Shown: positions 7,642 through 14,338 of the stretch, in pieces | How positions within the stretch are numbered: position 1 is the first letter of the stretch | Layout: every line of letters starts with the position of its first letter | Origin: Anaerolineales bacterium UBA2395 | GTDB taxonomy: Bacteria > Chloroflexota > Anaerolineae > Anaerolineales > Villigracilaceae | DNA length: 64,000 bases | Direction: 5' to 3' | Assembly (NCBI GenBank): GCA_002343775.1 | Contig: DDSH01000009.1 | Location: forward strand, 1 to 64,000 | Position numbers and translations under genes: made by a program | The notes under the pieces: generated by a model | Told to the model about the DNA's origin: nothing | Database searches by the model: none | What the model saw: the letters and a program-made list of their open reading frames with translations, nothing else

Positions 7642-8406
7642 TTATTCATCCCAACCGCTGATGCGGTCTTCGTAGGCATAATCCAGCCAACTGTCATCCC
7701 CGAGGCGCGAAGCATTCTCGTATTGTTCAACCAGTGGTCCTTCACCCGGTTCATCATCCACTTCCTGGTACTCATGATCCGGGCGCAGGATGACATCGGC
7801 GGGGAAATCACCCGCCTTCCAGATCGGGAGCGTGCGTGCCAGTTCATATCCCGGTTTGCAGAATTCCTCAGGGTCGAGTTCCGGCGAGACGATCACCACA
7901 TATTCATCGGAGTCAGAGGTGTAATGCGCCAGGAGATAGGGACCGATCTCGGAGAGCGGCGCCTGTCGGTATTCGAAGGGCGGCAAAGGCACATTGGCTT
8001 TGGCGAACAACCAGGTGATCTTTTCCTTGAGCCACTCGATATCCGCGTCGCGGTTGAAGATCGTGCGGCGGTGGAAATCACGGGGGATGGATGTCAGGTT
8101 ACAGTACTCGTCCGGTTTTTGATCCGCCAGGGCGTAAGCGCTGGTCTCGATCTCCAGCGCCACGATGGACTCCTCCTCCCATTTCCAATGCACACTGCCT
8201 ACATACTCGCAGGGCTTGGAGAGGGCACCGGAATTCATCACGATGCCCTTCCAGCCTTGGGGATGATCGTACGGCGTACACCAGACTTGAAAGCCGCCGC
8301 TGCCTGCTTCAAAGATCGCGGCGGGATCGGGATTGCTGGCGATGTCGAGCTGGCGCGCCAGCTCGAGCACGGGTTGGAGCCGTTTGTGTTCGGATTGCAT
8401 GTTCAT
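7642..8406 (-). CDS. Hypothetical protein, 254 aa
   Basis: No family recognised. The start at 8406 follows GGAGG by 8 bases; the longer frame starting at 8517 would overlap the Api92-like gene and is rejected. The protein is acidic and mixed alpha/beta, with an Asp/Glu-rich C-terminus (EYQEVDDEPGEGPLVEQYE) like several neighbours. No signal peptide or membrane segment. It lies 13 bases after the Api92-like gene, in the same leftward string. Confidence 0.68.
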   Translation of the reverse strand: MNMQSEHKRLQPVLELARQLDIASNPDPAAIFEAGSGGFQVWCTPYDHPQGWKGIVMNSGALSKPCEYVGSVHWKWEEESIVALEIETSAYALADQKPDEYCNLTSIPRDFHRRTIFNRDADIEWLKEKITWLFAKANVPLPPFEYRQAPLSEIGPYLLAHYTSDSDEYVVIVSPELDPEEFCKPGYELARTLPIWKAGDFPADVILRPDHEYQEVDDEPGEGPLVEQYENASRLGDDSWLDYAYEDRISGWDE

Positions 8407-8419
8407 TTTCTTTTCCTCC

Positions 8420-9112
8420 TTATCCGCCGCGCGGACCGTCGTATTCATATTGATGATGGAATTCTTCACATCCTTCAGACCAGAGTGCATGTCCGCTGAA
8501 GCCCATGCCGCCTTCAAAGTATTTCAACTCGAAGGTGTGATCGGGGAACATGGAGGCAAGTTTCTCGATCACGGGGATGGGCGGACTCCAGGCGGTGTCG
8601 AATTCCAGGAACGCCTGGATGGGTTCGGCGTCCGGCAGGGGGCTGCCGCATTGCTGGCAGGTCAGGACGATCATTGCCTCGGTCTTGTGGACTGTCTGGC
8701 AGTAGGTGCATTTGGCTGTCTTGCGGAGAGGTTTGGAGCAGTCAGCGCGGGTGGTGAGATGAACATTGCATGGCTGCCACTTTGTGCCCCATGCATCGCA
8801 GGCCCATTCATAACCACCTGAGTTGTAACCATCCTTGATCCACGGTGTACCGGGTTCCACACCATATTCCGCGCCGAGCGCTTCGAGTTTCTGCTGGCGC
8901 TCCGGGTCATCCTTTGCGATGGCATGCAGTTTTTCCCGATACTCTTCAGCGCGTTTGTCCATATCGCGATAGATCTGCGGATAGGGGATGATGCGGTTGA
9001 AGTCCAGGATACGCATATCCTGGTCGTGAATGGAGTCGGAGCGGATCGCTTCGAGCACCTTGTTTACATCGGGACCGGTGATGGTCAGTTCGTTTTCAGT
9101 CCAGTTCGGCAT
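8420..9112 (-). CDS. Api92-like ferredoxin-fold protein with inserted zinc ribbon
   Basis: The 230-residue protein opens with NWTENELTITGP and continues FNRIIPYP, WGTKWQP and TAWSPPIPVIEKLASMFPDH. These are the signature segments of the Api92-like/DUF1281 ferredoxin-fold family common on plasmids and phages. Unusually, a four-cysteine ribbon (CTYCQ and CQQCG, about residues 140-163) is inserted between WGTKW and the C-terminal half. AAGGAG sits 7 bases before the ATG at 9112; the longer frame to 9370 only shadows the neighbouring gene. The family's function is not established. Confidence 0.8.
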   Translation of the reverse strand: MPNWTENELTITGPDVNKVLEAIRSDSIHDQDMRILDFNRIIPYPQIYRDMDKRAEEYREKLHAIAKDDPERQQKLEALGAEYGVEPGTPWIKDGYNSGGYEWACDAWGTKWQPCNVHLTTRADCSKPLRKTAKCTYCQTVHKTEAMIVLTCQQCGSPLPDAEPIQAFLEFDTAWSPPIPVIEKLASMFPDHTFELKYFEGGMGFSGHALWSEGCEEFHHQYEYDGPRGG

Positions 9113-9509
9113 GAGAAATCTCCTTGGGTTGTAGGTTGAATTGGGATGGAAAATCCTGCAGGAGACCCAGCAGGATAAGGTGATCGCCTTCCTCCACGTG
9201 CAGGCGCAGGTTGTGTTCGATGTAGCGGCCTTTGACTTTGTCATCGTGGAGGTATTCGAAGGTGAATGAAAGGGAAGGGCGTTGATCAAGGACCAGATGG
9301 TGATGGGCCAGCCAGAGCGCGTCATAGAGCTGCTGGTCGTGTTCATCCTCATCACCATGATCCAGGGCATCGCTCAGCGACTGGCTGATCTCGACTTTCT
9401 TGGTGAAGCCCAGACATGCGGTGGCCCAGCCTGCAGAGAGCCAGGTGGTGTGTTGAATGAGTTTCCGGGATGGCGCGGGGGTGAAGTCCAGGTTGAGGGT
9501 CAGTTGCAT
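9096..9509 (-). CDS. Hypothetical protein, 137 aa
   Basis: A soluble acidic protein beginning MQLTLNLDFTPAPSRK, with a helical middle rich in Asp, Glu and His (SDALDHGDEDEHDQQLYDAL) and a beta-rich C-terminus. No family recognised. Its last 17 bases overlap the start of the Api92-like gene, indicating coupled translation. It lies 9 bases downstream of radC. The acidic His-rich stretch could bind metal but has no recognisable site geometry. Confidence 0.66.
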   Translation of the reverse strand: MQLTLNLDFTPAPSRKLIQHTTWLSAGWATACLGFTKKVEISQSLSDALDHGDEDEHDQQLYDALWLAHHHLVLDQRPSLSFTFEYLHDDKVKGRYIEHNLRLHVEEGDHLILLGLLQDFPSQFNLQPKEISHAELD

Positions 9510-9518
9510 GGCTGCCTC

Positions 9519-10223
9519 CTACCCAAAGCCAAGCCCGCGTTCCTTGAGCGAGACCCAGCGCTGCCCGCCGATCACCAGATGATCGAGCACGTCAATGTCG
9601 AGCAACTTGCCCGCCTGCACCATTGCACGGGTCACAGCCACATCATCGGGTGAGGGAGTCGGGTCGGTGGAGGGATGGTTGTGGACCACGATGATCGCGC
9701 AGGCATTGCGGGTGACGGCAGGCTGGAAGACCTCGGCGATGCGCACCTGCGAGGAATTGACCGAGCCTTGGTAAACCTCGACGATCTCCAGCACACGGTT
9801 GCGGCGATCCAGCAGCAGCACACGCAGATGCTCTTTTTCCAGCAGCGCCATCTCGGATAGAACGAGAGCAGCGGCATCGGCGGGTGAGTTGATCGCGATG
9901 CGTTCATCGGCGGGCAGACTGAGACGCAAGCCAAGATTGAGCGCGGCTTTGATACGCACGGCAGTCGCCTGGTTGATGCCCTTCACTTTCGCCAGTTCCT
10001 GCGGATGGGCTTGATAGATGCGGCGGATGTCGTCCCCGAAATGAGCCAGCAGGTCCTGCGCGATCTCGATCTGTTTCTGTCCGCCGATCAGGGCAGCAAG
10101 TAATTCGGTTTGGTTGCAGGCGGTTGCATCCTGGGTCACACGATAGGCGGGCTGTTCGCGCAGCGGCATGGTCTTGAGGCGCGGTTGGGTATACGGGGGT
10201 TGGACGTGCAACAGGGTGTTCAT
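9519..10223 (-). CDS. radC: RadC-family JAMM/MPN protein
   Basis: The 234-residue protein carries the RadC architecture: a helix-hairpin-helix-like N-terminal region (LAKVKGINQATAVRIKAAL) and a C-terminal JAMM metalloprotease-like fold. The latter has the metal motif VVHNHPSTDPTPSPDD and an upstream catalytic-type Glu (EHLRVLLLD region). RadC genes are frequent on mobile elements and have been linked to replication and recombination, although the biochemical role is unresolved. Start 10223 follows AAGGAG by 7 bases and is preceded by a perfect 15-bp hairpin. It sits between the DnaN-like and small accessory genes. Confidence 0.9.
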   Translation of the reverse strand: MNTLLHVQPPYTQPRLKTMPLREQPAYRVTQDATACNQTELLAALIGGQKQIEIAQDLLAHFGDDIRRIYQAHPQELAKVKGINQATAVRIKAALNLGLRLSLPADERIAINSPADAAALVLSEMALLEKEHLRVLLLDRRNRVLEIVEVYQGSVNSSQVRIAEVFQPAVTRNACAIIVVHNHPSTDPTPSPDDVAVTRAMVQAGKLLDIDVLDHLVIGGQRWVSLKERGLGFG

Positions 10224-10244
10224 GAAAGTCTCCTTGGGAAATGA

Positions 10245-10274
10245 AAGACGGCGCACCGATCGGTGCGCCGTCTT
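10245..10274 (-). terminator. Perfect palindromic hairpin ahead of radC
   Basis: A perfect inverted repeat with 15-bp arms and no loop in the DNA (centre CCGATCGG; outer AAGACGGCGC / GCGCCGTCTT) is followed on the minus strand by TTTCATTTCCCAAGGAG and ATG 10223. It has the same structure-then-ribosome-site layout as at 3880, 5980 and 12206. Confidence 0.75.
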
Positions 10275-10286
10275 GGTTCGTATGGG

Positions 10287-11453
10287 TTATGCCATTGCCA
10301 TGTCTGGCAGGCTGATCGCGATGGCTTCCTCTTCGGGGAAGGGATCCTTGAAACCGTCTGAGATCATCGGCATGATCACGGATGAGAAGTTGCCCGCTTC
10401 GATCATGAGCGGTTTGGTGTGGCTCGTGATGCGCAGGGTCAGTTCACCTTTGATCGCTTCGGCAGCGCGTTTGAGGTAGAGCGCAGACAGCCAGGCTTGG
10501 GCGTCTTGTCCATCGGCAGTGCCTTCCAGGATGTTGCGCGCCTGACCGGTTTCGGTTTCCGCGGAGGCGATCCTGATCGCGCCACTGGATACCTTGAGGA
10601 AGGTGCTTTGGGTGCCCATCGCATTCACCATGCGGATCGATTGCAGCAGGCTTGCTTGCTGGACCTGCAACGTGGCAACCGCGTTCGTGCGCGCATCGCC
10701 GATCAAGGTCTGGATTTGCGTGGCGGGGAAATTGCCATCGACCGTGACGGTGGCAAGCATCAGGGCTTTGGAAGACTCTGCGTTGTGGATCTGGAACAGG
10801 GCGCGGTTGACGCCGGTGGTGCCCATACGCACCGTGTCGCGATCCTCGATCAGGGATGACAACAGACGCGCGCTGCTCAAGGGCAGGGAGATGGAAACGG
10901 GTTCCTGAGGACCTTCGATGGCTTCCGTTACCTCCCCGGCGGTGAACCCATCGGCCGCCAGAGCAATGGCTTTGGTTTTCTCCAGCAGGAGATGCACGAC
11001 CTGCAGGATCGCGCGCGATTCGTCGGTCGAGGCAAAGGGCAGGACGCGCAGCAGGCTGCGGAAGGTGCCCCCGGTACAGGTCGCCAGCGGATGCAGGTCG
11101 TGCCCGTCCAGCATGGGCAGGGTTTCCTCCACGATGCGCAGGGAGGTGCGGGTCGATGCGCCTTGAATGACAAGCGCCGTGCCATCGACATGCAGGCGGA
11201 TCGGACCGGTGAGGGTCTCCACCACGGCCTTCAGCGTCGCGGCATCCACACAGACGGCGAGGTCTTCGTTGCAGTCCACGTTCAGGGTGGCGCGCACGGC
11301 GGTCTCGCCGTTGAAGCAGGACAGGTGCAGGATGCCGTCCGTGGTGACGTTCAATTGCACCAGGGCGAAGGCGGCGACCGGGCTGTTCTTGACGCTAATG
11401 CGCGTCACGGCGTTCAGGGCATTTTGGAACAGGTCGCGAAGCAGGGTGATCAT
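10287..11453 (-). CDS. dnaN: DNA polymerase III beta-subunit-like sliding clamp
   Basis: The 388 residues match the length and three-domain rhythm of bacterial beta clamps. The N-terminus is MITLLRDLFQNALNAVTRIS; each domain shows the 'F..LL..V...ASTDESRAIL' type segment (about 130-150); FPATQIQTLI precedes the third domain; the C-terminal PLMIEAGNFSSVIMPMI corresponds to the 'P..I.....YLIMPM' end. It is divergent, so it is probably an element-encoded clamp rather than the host gene. It would tether a polymerase or mismatch factor to DNA. Its start overlaps the stop of the 56-residue ORF in ATGA form, and SSB and primase genes follow upstream. Confidence 0.82.
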   Translation of the reverse strand: MITLLRDLFQNALNAVTRISVKNSPVAAFALVQLNVTTDGILHLSCFNGETAVRATLNVDCNEDLAVCVDAATLKAVVETLTGPIRLHVDGTALVIQGASTRTSLRIVEETLPMLDGHDLHPLATCTGGTFRSLLRVLPFASTDESRAILQVVHLLLEKTKAIALAADGFTAGEVTEAIEGPQEPVSISLPLSSARLLSSLIEDRDTVRMGTTGVNRALFQIHNAESSKALMLATVTVDGNFPATQIQTLIGDARTNAVATLQVQQASLLQSIRMVNAMGTQSTFLKVSSGAIRIASAETETGQARNILEGTADGQDAQAWLSALYLKRAAEAIKGELTLRITSHTKPLMIEAGNFSSVIMPMISDGFKDPFPEEEAIAISLPDMAMA

Positions 11454-11620
11454 GGGTTGATATCTCCTTGTTGGTGGTCTAGGTAGTCTTGCAGGATCCG
11501 GATGTCGAGGTAAATGTGGTTGTCGCGTTCCTCCGCTGGTGTGTCTTCGAAGTGCTTCTGTTCATCTTCGGCGACATACTCCAGCAGGCGGGCCAGCGAG
11601 CGCAGTTGTTCGGCGTTCAT
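11450..11620 (-). CDS. Small acidic protein, 56 aa
   Basis: A short reading frame between ssb and the clamp gene, tied to both by ATGA overlaps: its ATG overlaps the ssb stop and its stop overlaps the clamp ATG. The product is acidic and probably helical (MNAEQLRSLARLLEYVAEDE at the start, LDIRILQDYLDHQQGD near the end). The tight coupling on both sides is strong evidence that it is translated. No family recognised. A small partner of SSB or the clamp is a possibility only. Confidence 0.75.
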   Translation of the reverse strand: MNAEQLRSLARLLEYVAEDEQKHFEDTPAEERDNHIYLDIRILQDYLDHQQGDINP

Positions 11621-12027
11621 GCTGGAACAACCTCTTCCTCCGCCTGGGCAATCGGGACTTCGTGCTCTTCGGTGCGGGGGTCCAGGAAATGGATCTCCTG
11701 GATCTTGAGTTCATAATCTGCCGCAGCCGTGCCGTCGTGGCGGGTCCAGATGCGCGGACGACCGTTGGATTTGTCCGGGATGAGTCTGCCTTCGATCAGG
11801 ACCCGGCTCCCCTTCTGCAGGTATTGTTTGCAGATCTCCGCCAGCTTGCCCCAGGCGGTGCAGCGGAACCAGGTCGTGACCTTAATGATCTCGCCCTTCT
11901 CGTTGGGATACTGGTCGTGGGTGGCGGCGTTGAAGATCGTGACCGGTGTGCCGGAGGGCGTGAAGCGCATCTCGGGTTCGCCACCGAGATGACCGATGAA
12001 GATGGTTTTGTTGTATTGCCTGGACAT
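11617..12027 (-). CDS. ssb: Single-stranded DNA-binding protein
   Basis: The 136-residue protein has the SSB OB-fold: IFIGHLGGEPEMRFTPSGTPV at the start (split here as IFIGHLGGEPEM and RFTPSGTPV), the TTWFRCTAWGKLAE core, and YLQKGSRVLIEGRL. Length and order match bacterial SSB. The tail is acidic (EEHEVPIAQAEEEVVPA) but lacks the usual DDDIPF-like tip, so interaction with host SSB partners may be altered. ACAAGGAG lies 7 bases before the ATG at 12027. It belongs to the replication set with the primase upstream and the clamp downstream. Confidence 0.92.
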   Translation of the reverse strand: MSRQYNKTIFIGHLGGEPEMRFTPSGTPVTIFNAATHDQYPNEKGEIIKVTTWFRCTAWGKLAEICKQYLQKGSRVLIEGRLIPDKSNGRPRIWTRHDGTAAADYELKIQEIHFLDPRTEEHEVPIAQAEEEVVPA

Positions 12028-12051
12028 GAGAGTCTCCTTGTTTAGGTTGAA

Positions 12052-12180
12052 TTACTTGCACACGTCGCGCAGACGCTGATCGATCTGGTGTTGACCGGAA
12101 CCGATGTAGCGGATCAGGCTGACGATGAACCACAGCGCCCAGAGGATCATCAGGGCGAAGAGGGCGATCAGGATGTACAT
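12052..12180 (-). CDS. Single-pass small membrane protein, 42 aa
   Basis: One hydrophobic segment (LIALFALMILWALWFIVSLI, about 4-23) is followed by a charged tail (QHQIDQRLRDVCK). CAAGGAG lies 8 bases before the ATG at 12180, and the gene is preceded by one of the stereotyped hairpins. Small anchors like this are common in conjugative elements. No family recognised. Confidence 0.65.
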   Translation of the reverse strand: MYILIALFALMILWALWFIVSLIRYIGSGQHQIDQRLRDVCK

Positions 12181-12205
12181 TAGTTTTGCTCCTTGTGGAA
12201 AAAGA

Positions 12206-12238
12206 AACCGGGGAGCGATCTTGGATCGCTCCCCGGTT
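12206..12238 (-). terminator. 15-bp hairpin ahead of the 42-aa membrane protein gene
   Basis: AACCGGGGAGCGATC pairs perfectly with GATCGCTCCCCGGTT around a 3-base loop. On the minus strand TTCTTTTTCC and ACAAGGAG follow before ATG 12180. This is the most stable of the stereotyped units in this arm. Confidence 0.78.
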
Positions 12239-12254
12239 GAGGGAATGGTTTGAG

Positions 12255-13247
12255 TTACAGGATGGACGGCCACCATCCGCTCAGGATGGCTTCGTCCGGA
12301 TCGAGCGGTGCGGGAGGTCGCAGGGCTTGCACACCGGCTCCGCCTTTTTGAATGGCATCCGTGAGATGTTCCGCCCATTCGTCCCCGGCTTTGTCCGGGT
12401 CACTGAGCAGCACATACTCGTACTGATTGTGTTCGCGGAACCAGGCAAGTATCTTTGCCGAGGGACTGGCGCCGTTGGTGTAGACCGCGACGGTATCCTT
12501 GTCGCGTCCGATCTGATGGATCTTCTGGGCGGTGATCAGCATGTCGAACAGGCCTTCCAGCACGATCAGTGTGCGCGTGTTGGGTGTGATGCGCCAGCTA
12601 CCCAGCGGCTGGAGGCGGTTGCCCCAGGACTTGTGGTTCTTGGGCGGAGTGAAGTTGCGCGTGCCCTTGGGCAGTTGCTCGTCCGGGATGTAACGCACGT
12701 TCATCACGGCAGGCTGGGTCGGCGGATCGGCATATACCACCCCGCCCGCCCACAACCAGGTGCCGTCGCGGCGCACCATCATGGATTGTTTGGCGGCTTC
12801 CGTGATCTCGCGATGGACCCGTGGCACGGGAAGTCCATAGCCGAGACCATACACCAGGGCGGTGTAGGGCGTGACACCGCGTTTGGATAGATACGACCAG
12901 GCGGGGGAAGTCTGCACACAGGCACGCGCTTCCGACACGGCTTCATCGAGCAACTGCACCCGGGTCGGTGGGCGTTTGGGGCGGGTCGGCTTGGTTTCCG
13001 ACACGGGTGGGAGAACCCCCCGACCCAGTTTGGACTGCAGTGATTTGAGTGATCCGCCGCTGGCGCCGCAGCGCAGGCATTTCCAATACCCGCTTTGCAG
13101 GTTGACCCCGAAGTTGGGTTGCCCTCCGGCTCCCTCCCGACCCGCGTCGTTATGGAAGGGGCACCAGAAGATGCCCCAACCCCGATGCTCCTCCACGCGA
13201 ACCGCCGTTCCGAGGATCCCCTCGGCGATGGATAGGATGTCTTGCAT
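12255..13247 (-). CDS. DnaG-type primase with CHC2 zinc finger and TOPRIM domain
   Basis: The 330-residue protein starts with a CHC2-type zinc finger (FWCPFHND, then WKCLRCGASGG at about 55-65). A linker follows, then a TOPRIM-like domain with LIVLEGLFDML (about 225-235, catalytic Glu) and LLSDPDKAGDEWAEHL (about 277-292, DxD). It lacks the C-terminal helicase-binding domain and is about half the length of chromosomal DnaG, as in many phage and plasmid primases. The probable role is primer synthesis for element replication. It is upstream of ssb. The Shine-Dalgarno AAAAGGAGG is rather far (about 13 bases) from the ATG at 13247. Confidence 0.85.
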   Translation of the reverse strand: MQDILSIAEGILGTAVRVEEHRGWGIFWCPFHNDAGREGAGGQPNFGVNLQSGYWKCLRCGASGGSLKSLQSKLGRGVLPPVSETKPTRPKRPPTRVQLLDEAVSEARACVQTSPAWSYLSKRGVTPYTALVYGLGYGLPVPRVHREITEAAKQSMMVRRDGTWLWAGGVVYADPPTQPAVMNVRYIPDEQLPKGTRNFTPPKNHKSWGNRLQPLGSWRITPNTRTLIVLEGLFDMLITAQKIHQIGRDKDTVAVYTNGASPSAKILAWFREHNQYEYVLLSDPDKAGDEWAEHLTDAIQKGGAGVQALRPPAPLDPDEAILSGWWPSIL

Positions 13248-13277
13248 GGGTTTTTCTGCGACCTCCTTTTCGTTTGA

Positions 13278-13385
13278 TTACCTGCCCAGACAGTGGGCGA
13301 TGGCTGCCATGCACACCGCCAGCCAGTGATGGGGCTGGGAAGCGGCGATGGCGACCATGATGAGAAGAAATGCGAAGGTTCTCAT
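13278..13385 (-). CDS. Small hydrophobic peptide, 35 aa
   Basis: A short frame with a clear AAGGAG 7 bases before its ATG at 13385. The product is hydrophobic (MRTFAFLLIMVAIAASQPHH, then WLAVCMAAIAHCLGR) and could be a membrane peptide or a leader peptide upstream of the primase. It ends 30 bases before the primase start. No family recognised; the ribosome site is the main support. Confidence 0.5.
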   Translation of the reverse strand: MRTFAFLLIMVAIAASQPHHWLAVCMAAIAHCLGR

Positions 13386-13466
13386 GGTCCGTCTCCTTGT
13401 TGAAGTGGATTAAATGGTCCCAGGGAGAGGGCATGATCACGCATCCGGAGAGTCCAACGTGCCGGT

Positions 13467-13697
13467 TCATTCCACCTCCACGCACGCCCAACAGGGGGCG
13501 CTGGTCTCCAGCACGGCATGCTCGTCCAGCAGTGTAATGTCGGCTTGGTAGAGGTGGTGCTGCCCCTGTCGCTGGGCGATGTCGGCGACCTTGACGGGCT
13601 GGCCGTCTGCGAAGATGATGCGCTCGCAGGCTTTGAGGGATTGGTTGGCGGAAATCTTGACGGTTTTTACAGTTGTGATATGATCGGGCTTGTACAT
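13467..13697 (-). CDS. Hypothetical protein, 76 aa
   Basis: This is the first open frame of the leftward arm, with codon use like its neighbours. The product is soluble, starts MYKPDHITTVKTVKISANQS and has a C-terminal CWACVEVE. No family recognised and no clear Shine-Dalgarno sequence upstream of 13697. Its 5' end is overlapped by a candidate promoter and short transcript on the opposite strand (13657-13746), which could make it a target of antisense control. Confidence 0.45.
   Translation of the reverse strand: MYKPDHITTVKTVKISANQSLKACERIIFADGQPVKVADIAQRQGQHHLYQADITLLDEHAVLETSAPCWACVEVE
13657..13684 (+). promoter_or_regulatory. Forward promoter for a short antisense transcript
   Basis: TTGACG at 13657-13662, a 16-base spacer and TATGAT at 13679-13684 predict initiation near 13691. 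The next element on this strand is an intrinsic terminator about 20-50 bases downstream, so the product would be a very short RNA. Confidence 0.55.
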
Positions 13698-13746
13698 GTT
13701 TGTGCACCGAAACCGTCCAGTTGCTGCTGGGCGGTTTCTCTTTTTT
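13691..13746 (+). ncRNA. Candidate 55-nt antisense RNA opposite the arm leader
   Basis: Defined by the promoter at 13657-13684 and the terminator at 13709-13746. The RNA would be complementary to the 5' leader and first codons of the 76-residue frame and would fold into one 12-bp stem with a 6-base loop. That is the geometry of plasmid antisense control RNAs. No family match can be claimed. Confidence 0.4.
13709..13746 (+). terminator. Intrinsic terminator (forward strand)
   Basis: GAAACCGTCCAG (13709-13720) pairs with CTGGGCGGTTTC (13727-13738) with one G-U pair, loop TTGCTG, followed by TCTTTTTT. A textbook terminator for rightward transcription. Confidence 0.8.
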
Positions 13747-13823
13747 GTCTACCGGGCCTCGCACCCCGGTGAGTCCTCGCTGTGGATCGGAACTTGCGCC
13801 GCACCACAGGTGCGGTGAAACAA

Positions 13824-13866
13824 AAACGGGCGCCTGGCATGGAAAGTCCATGTCGGGCGCCCGTTT
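13824..13866 (-). terminator. Terminator-like hairpin in the leader of the leftward arm
   Basis: AAACGGGCGCC (13824-13834) pairs with GGCGCCCGTTT (13856-13866), with an inner CATGGA/TCCATG pairing. On the minus strand it continues as TTTTTGTTTC. A transcript from the promoter at 14208-14235 would reach it after about 340-375 bases and before any clear gene, so it may act as an attenuator. A second small hairpin (CCGCACC-TGT-GGTGCGG) follows at 13800-13816. Confidence 0.7.
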
Positions 13867-14207
13867 GGCGTACGTGGGGTATTGGGTTATGGATTGTGGT
13901 TATCTGCCTCCTTGGGGGTCAGGAAAAACCGACACGGGGATGGGTGTATCGGTGTGGACGTTGGGCTCGTTCGGGAAACGCCTCTCTGCTTTTGGGACGG
14001 AAGGATGCTTTCCACTTCCTGCGATCTGTCTTGTTTTCCGAACATGCCTTGATATGAGGGTGTTTGTGTTGTTGATGGGATTGTTTTTATGTTGATTGGG
14101 CTCCTTATGTGAATATGGATATGGGTTTGGGATACAACGGCAGAAGCCCGGCGGGAGCCAGGCTTCTTATAGAGAGGGATGGATTGTGGAAAGTTTGAAC
14201 AGTGGGG
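13867..14207 (-). ncRNA. Candidate long 5' leader RNA, no coding frame
   Basis: I find no convincing gene on either strand here. The stretch lies between a consensus leftward promoter and the hairpin at 13824-13866. It contains an inverted repeat (AGAAGCC...GGCTTCT around 14142-14168). It is best described as a structured leader or short noncoding transcript. Forward frames such as the one from 13700 to 14095 have no ribosome site and no protein-like pattern. Confidence 0.4.
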
Positions 14208-14235
14208 ATTATATGGATGCGGCGGGAATTGTCAA
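14208..14235 (-). promoter_or_regulatory. Consensus sigma70-type promoter of the leftward arm
   Basis: Minus strand: perfect -35 TTGACA (14230-14235), 16-base spacer, perfect -10 TATAAT (14208-14213), predicted start near 14201. It points into the 13.9 kb leader and the left arm and away from the carbamate kinase gene. Confidence 0.75.
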
Positions 14236-14255
14236 AGCACGTAGGCGGAAGAAAT

Positions 14256-14289
14256 ACCTGTAAAAACGCCCCTATTCCCTACGGGCGAA
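14256..14289 (+). repeat. 34-bp direct repeat, left copy
   Basis: Matches 30263-30296 in the same orientation at 32 of 34 positions (ACCTGTAAAAACGCCCC, one mismatch, ATTCCCTAC, one mismatch, GGCGAA). CCTGTA and TACGGG in this copy can pair (one G-U), so it may also be a REP-like hairpin. It lies between the carbamate kinase stop and the left-arm promoter. Confidence 0.75.
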
Positions 14290-14338
14290 ATGGAATGCCG
14301 ACAATGAAGGCCGGCCCTTTTAGGCCCTGACCCATTTC

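Noticed and set aside
13150..13851. Leftward open frame of 233 codons overlapping the primase start
   Set aside because: Arg/His/Pro-rich, no ribosome site; it spans the small peptide gene and the primase N-terminus in another frame.
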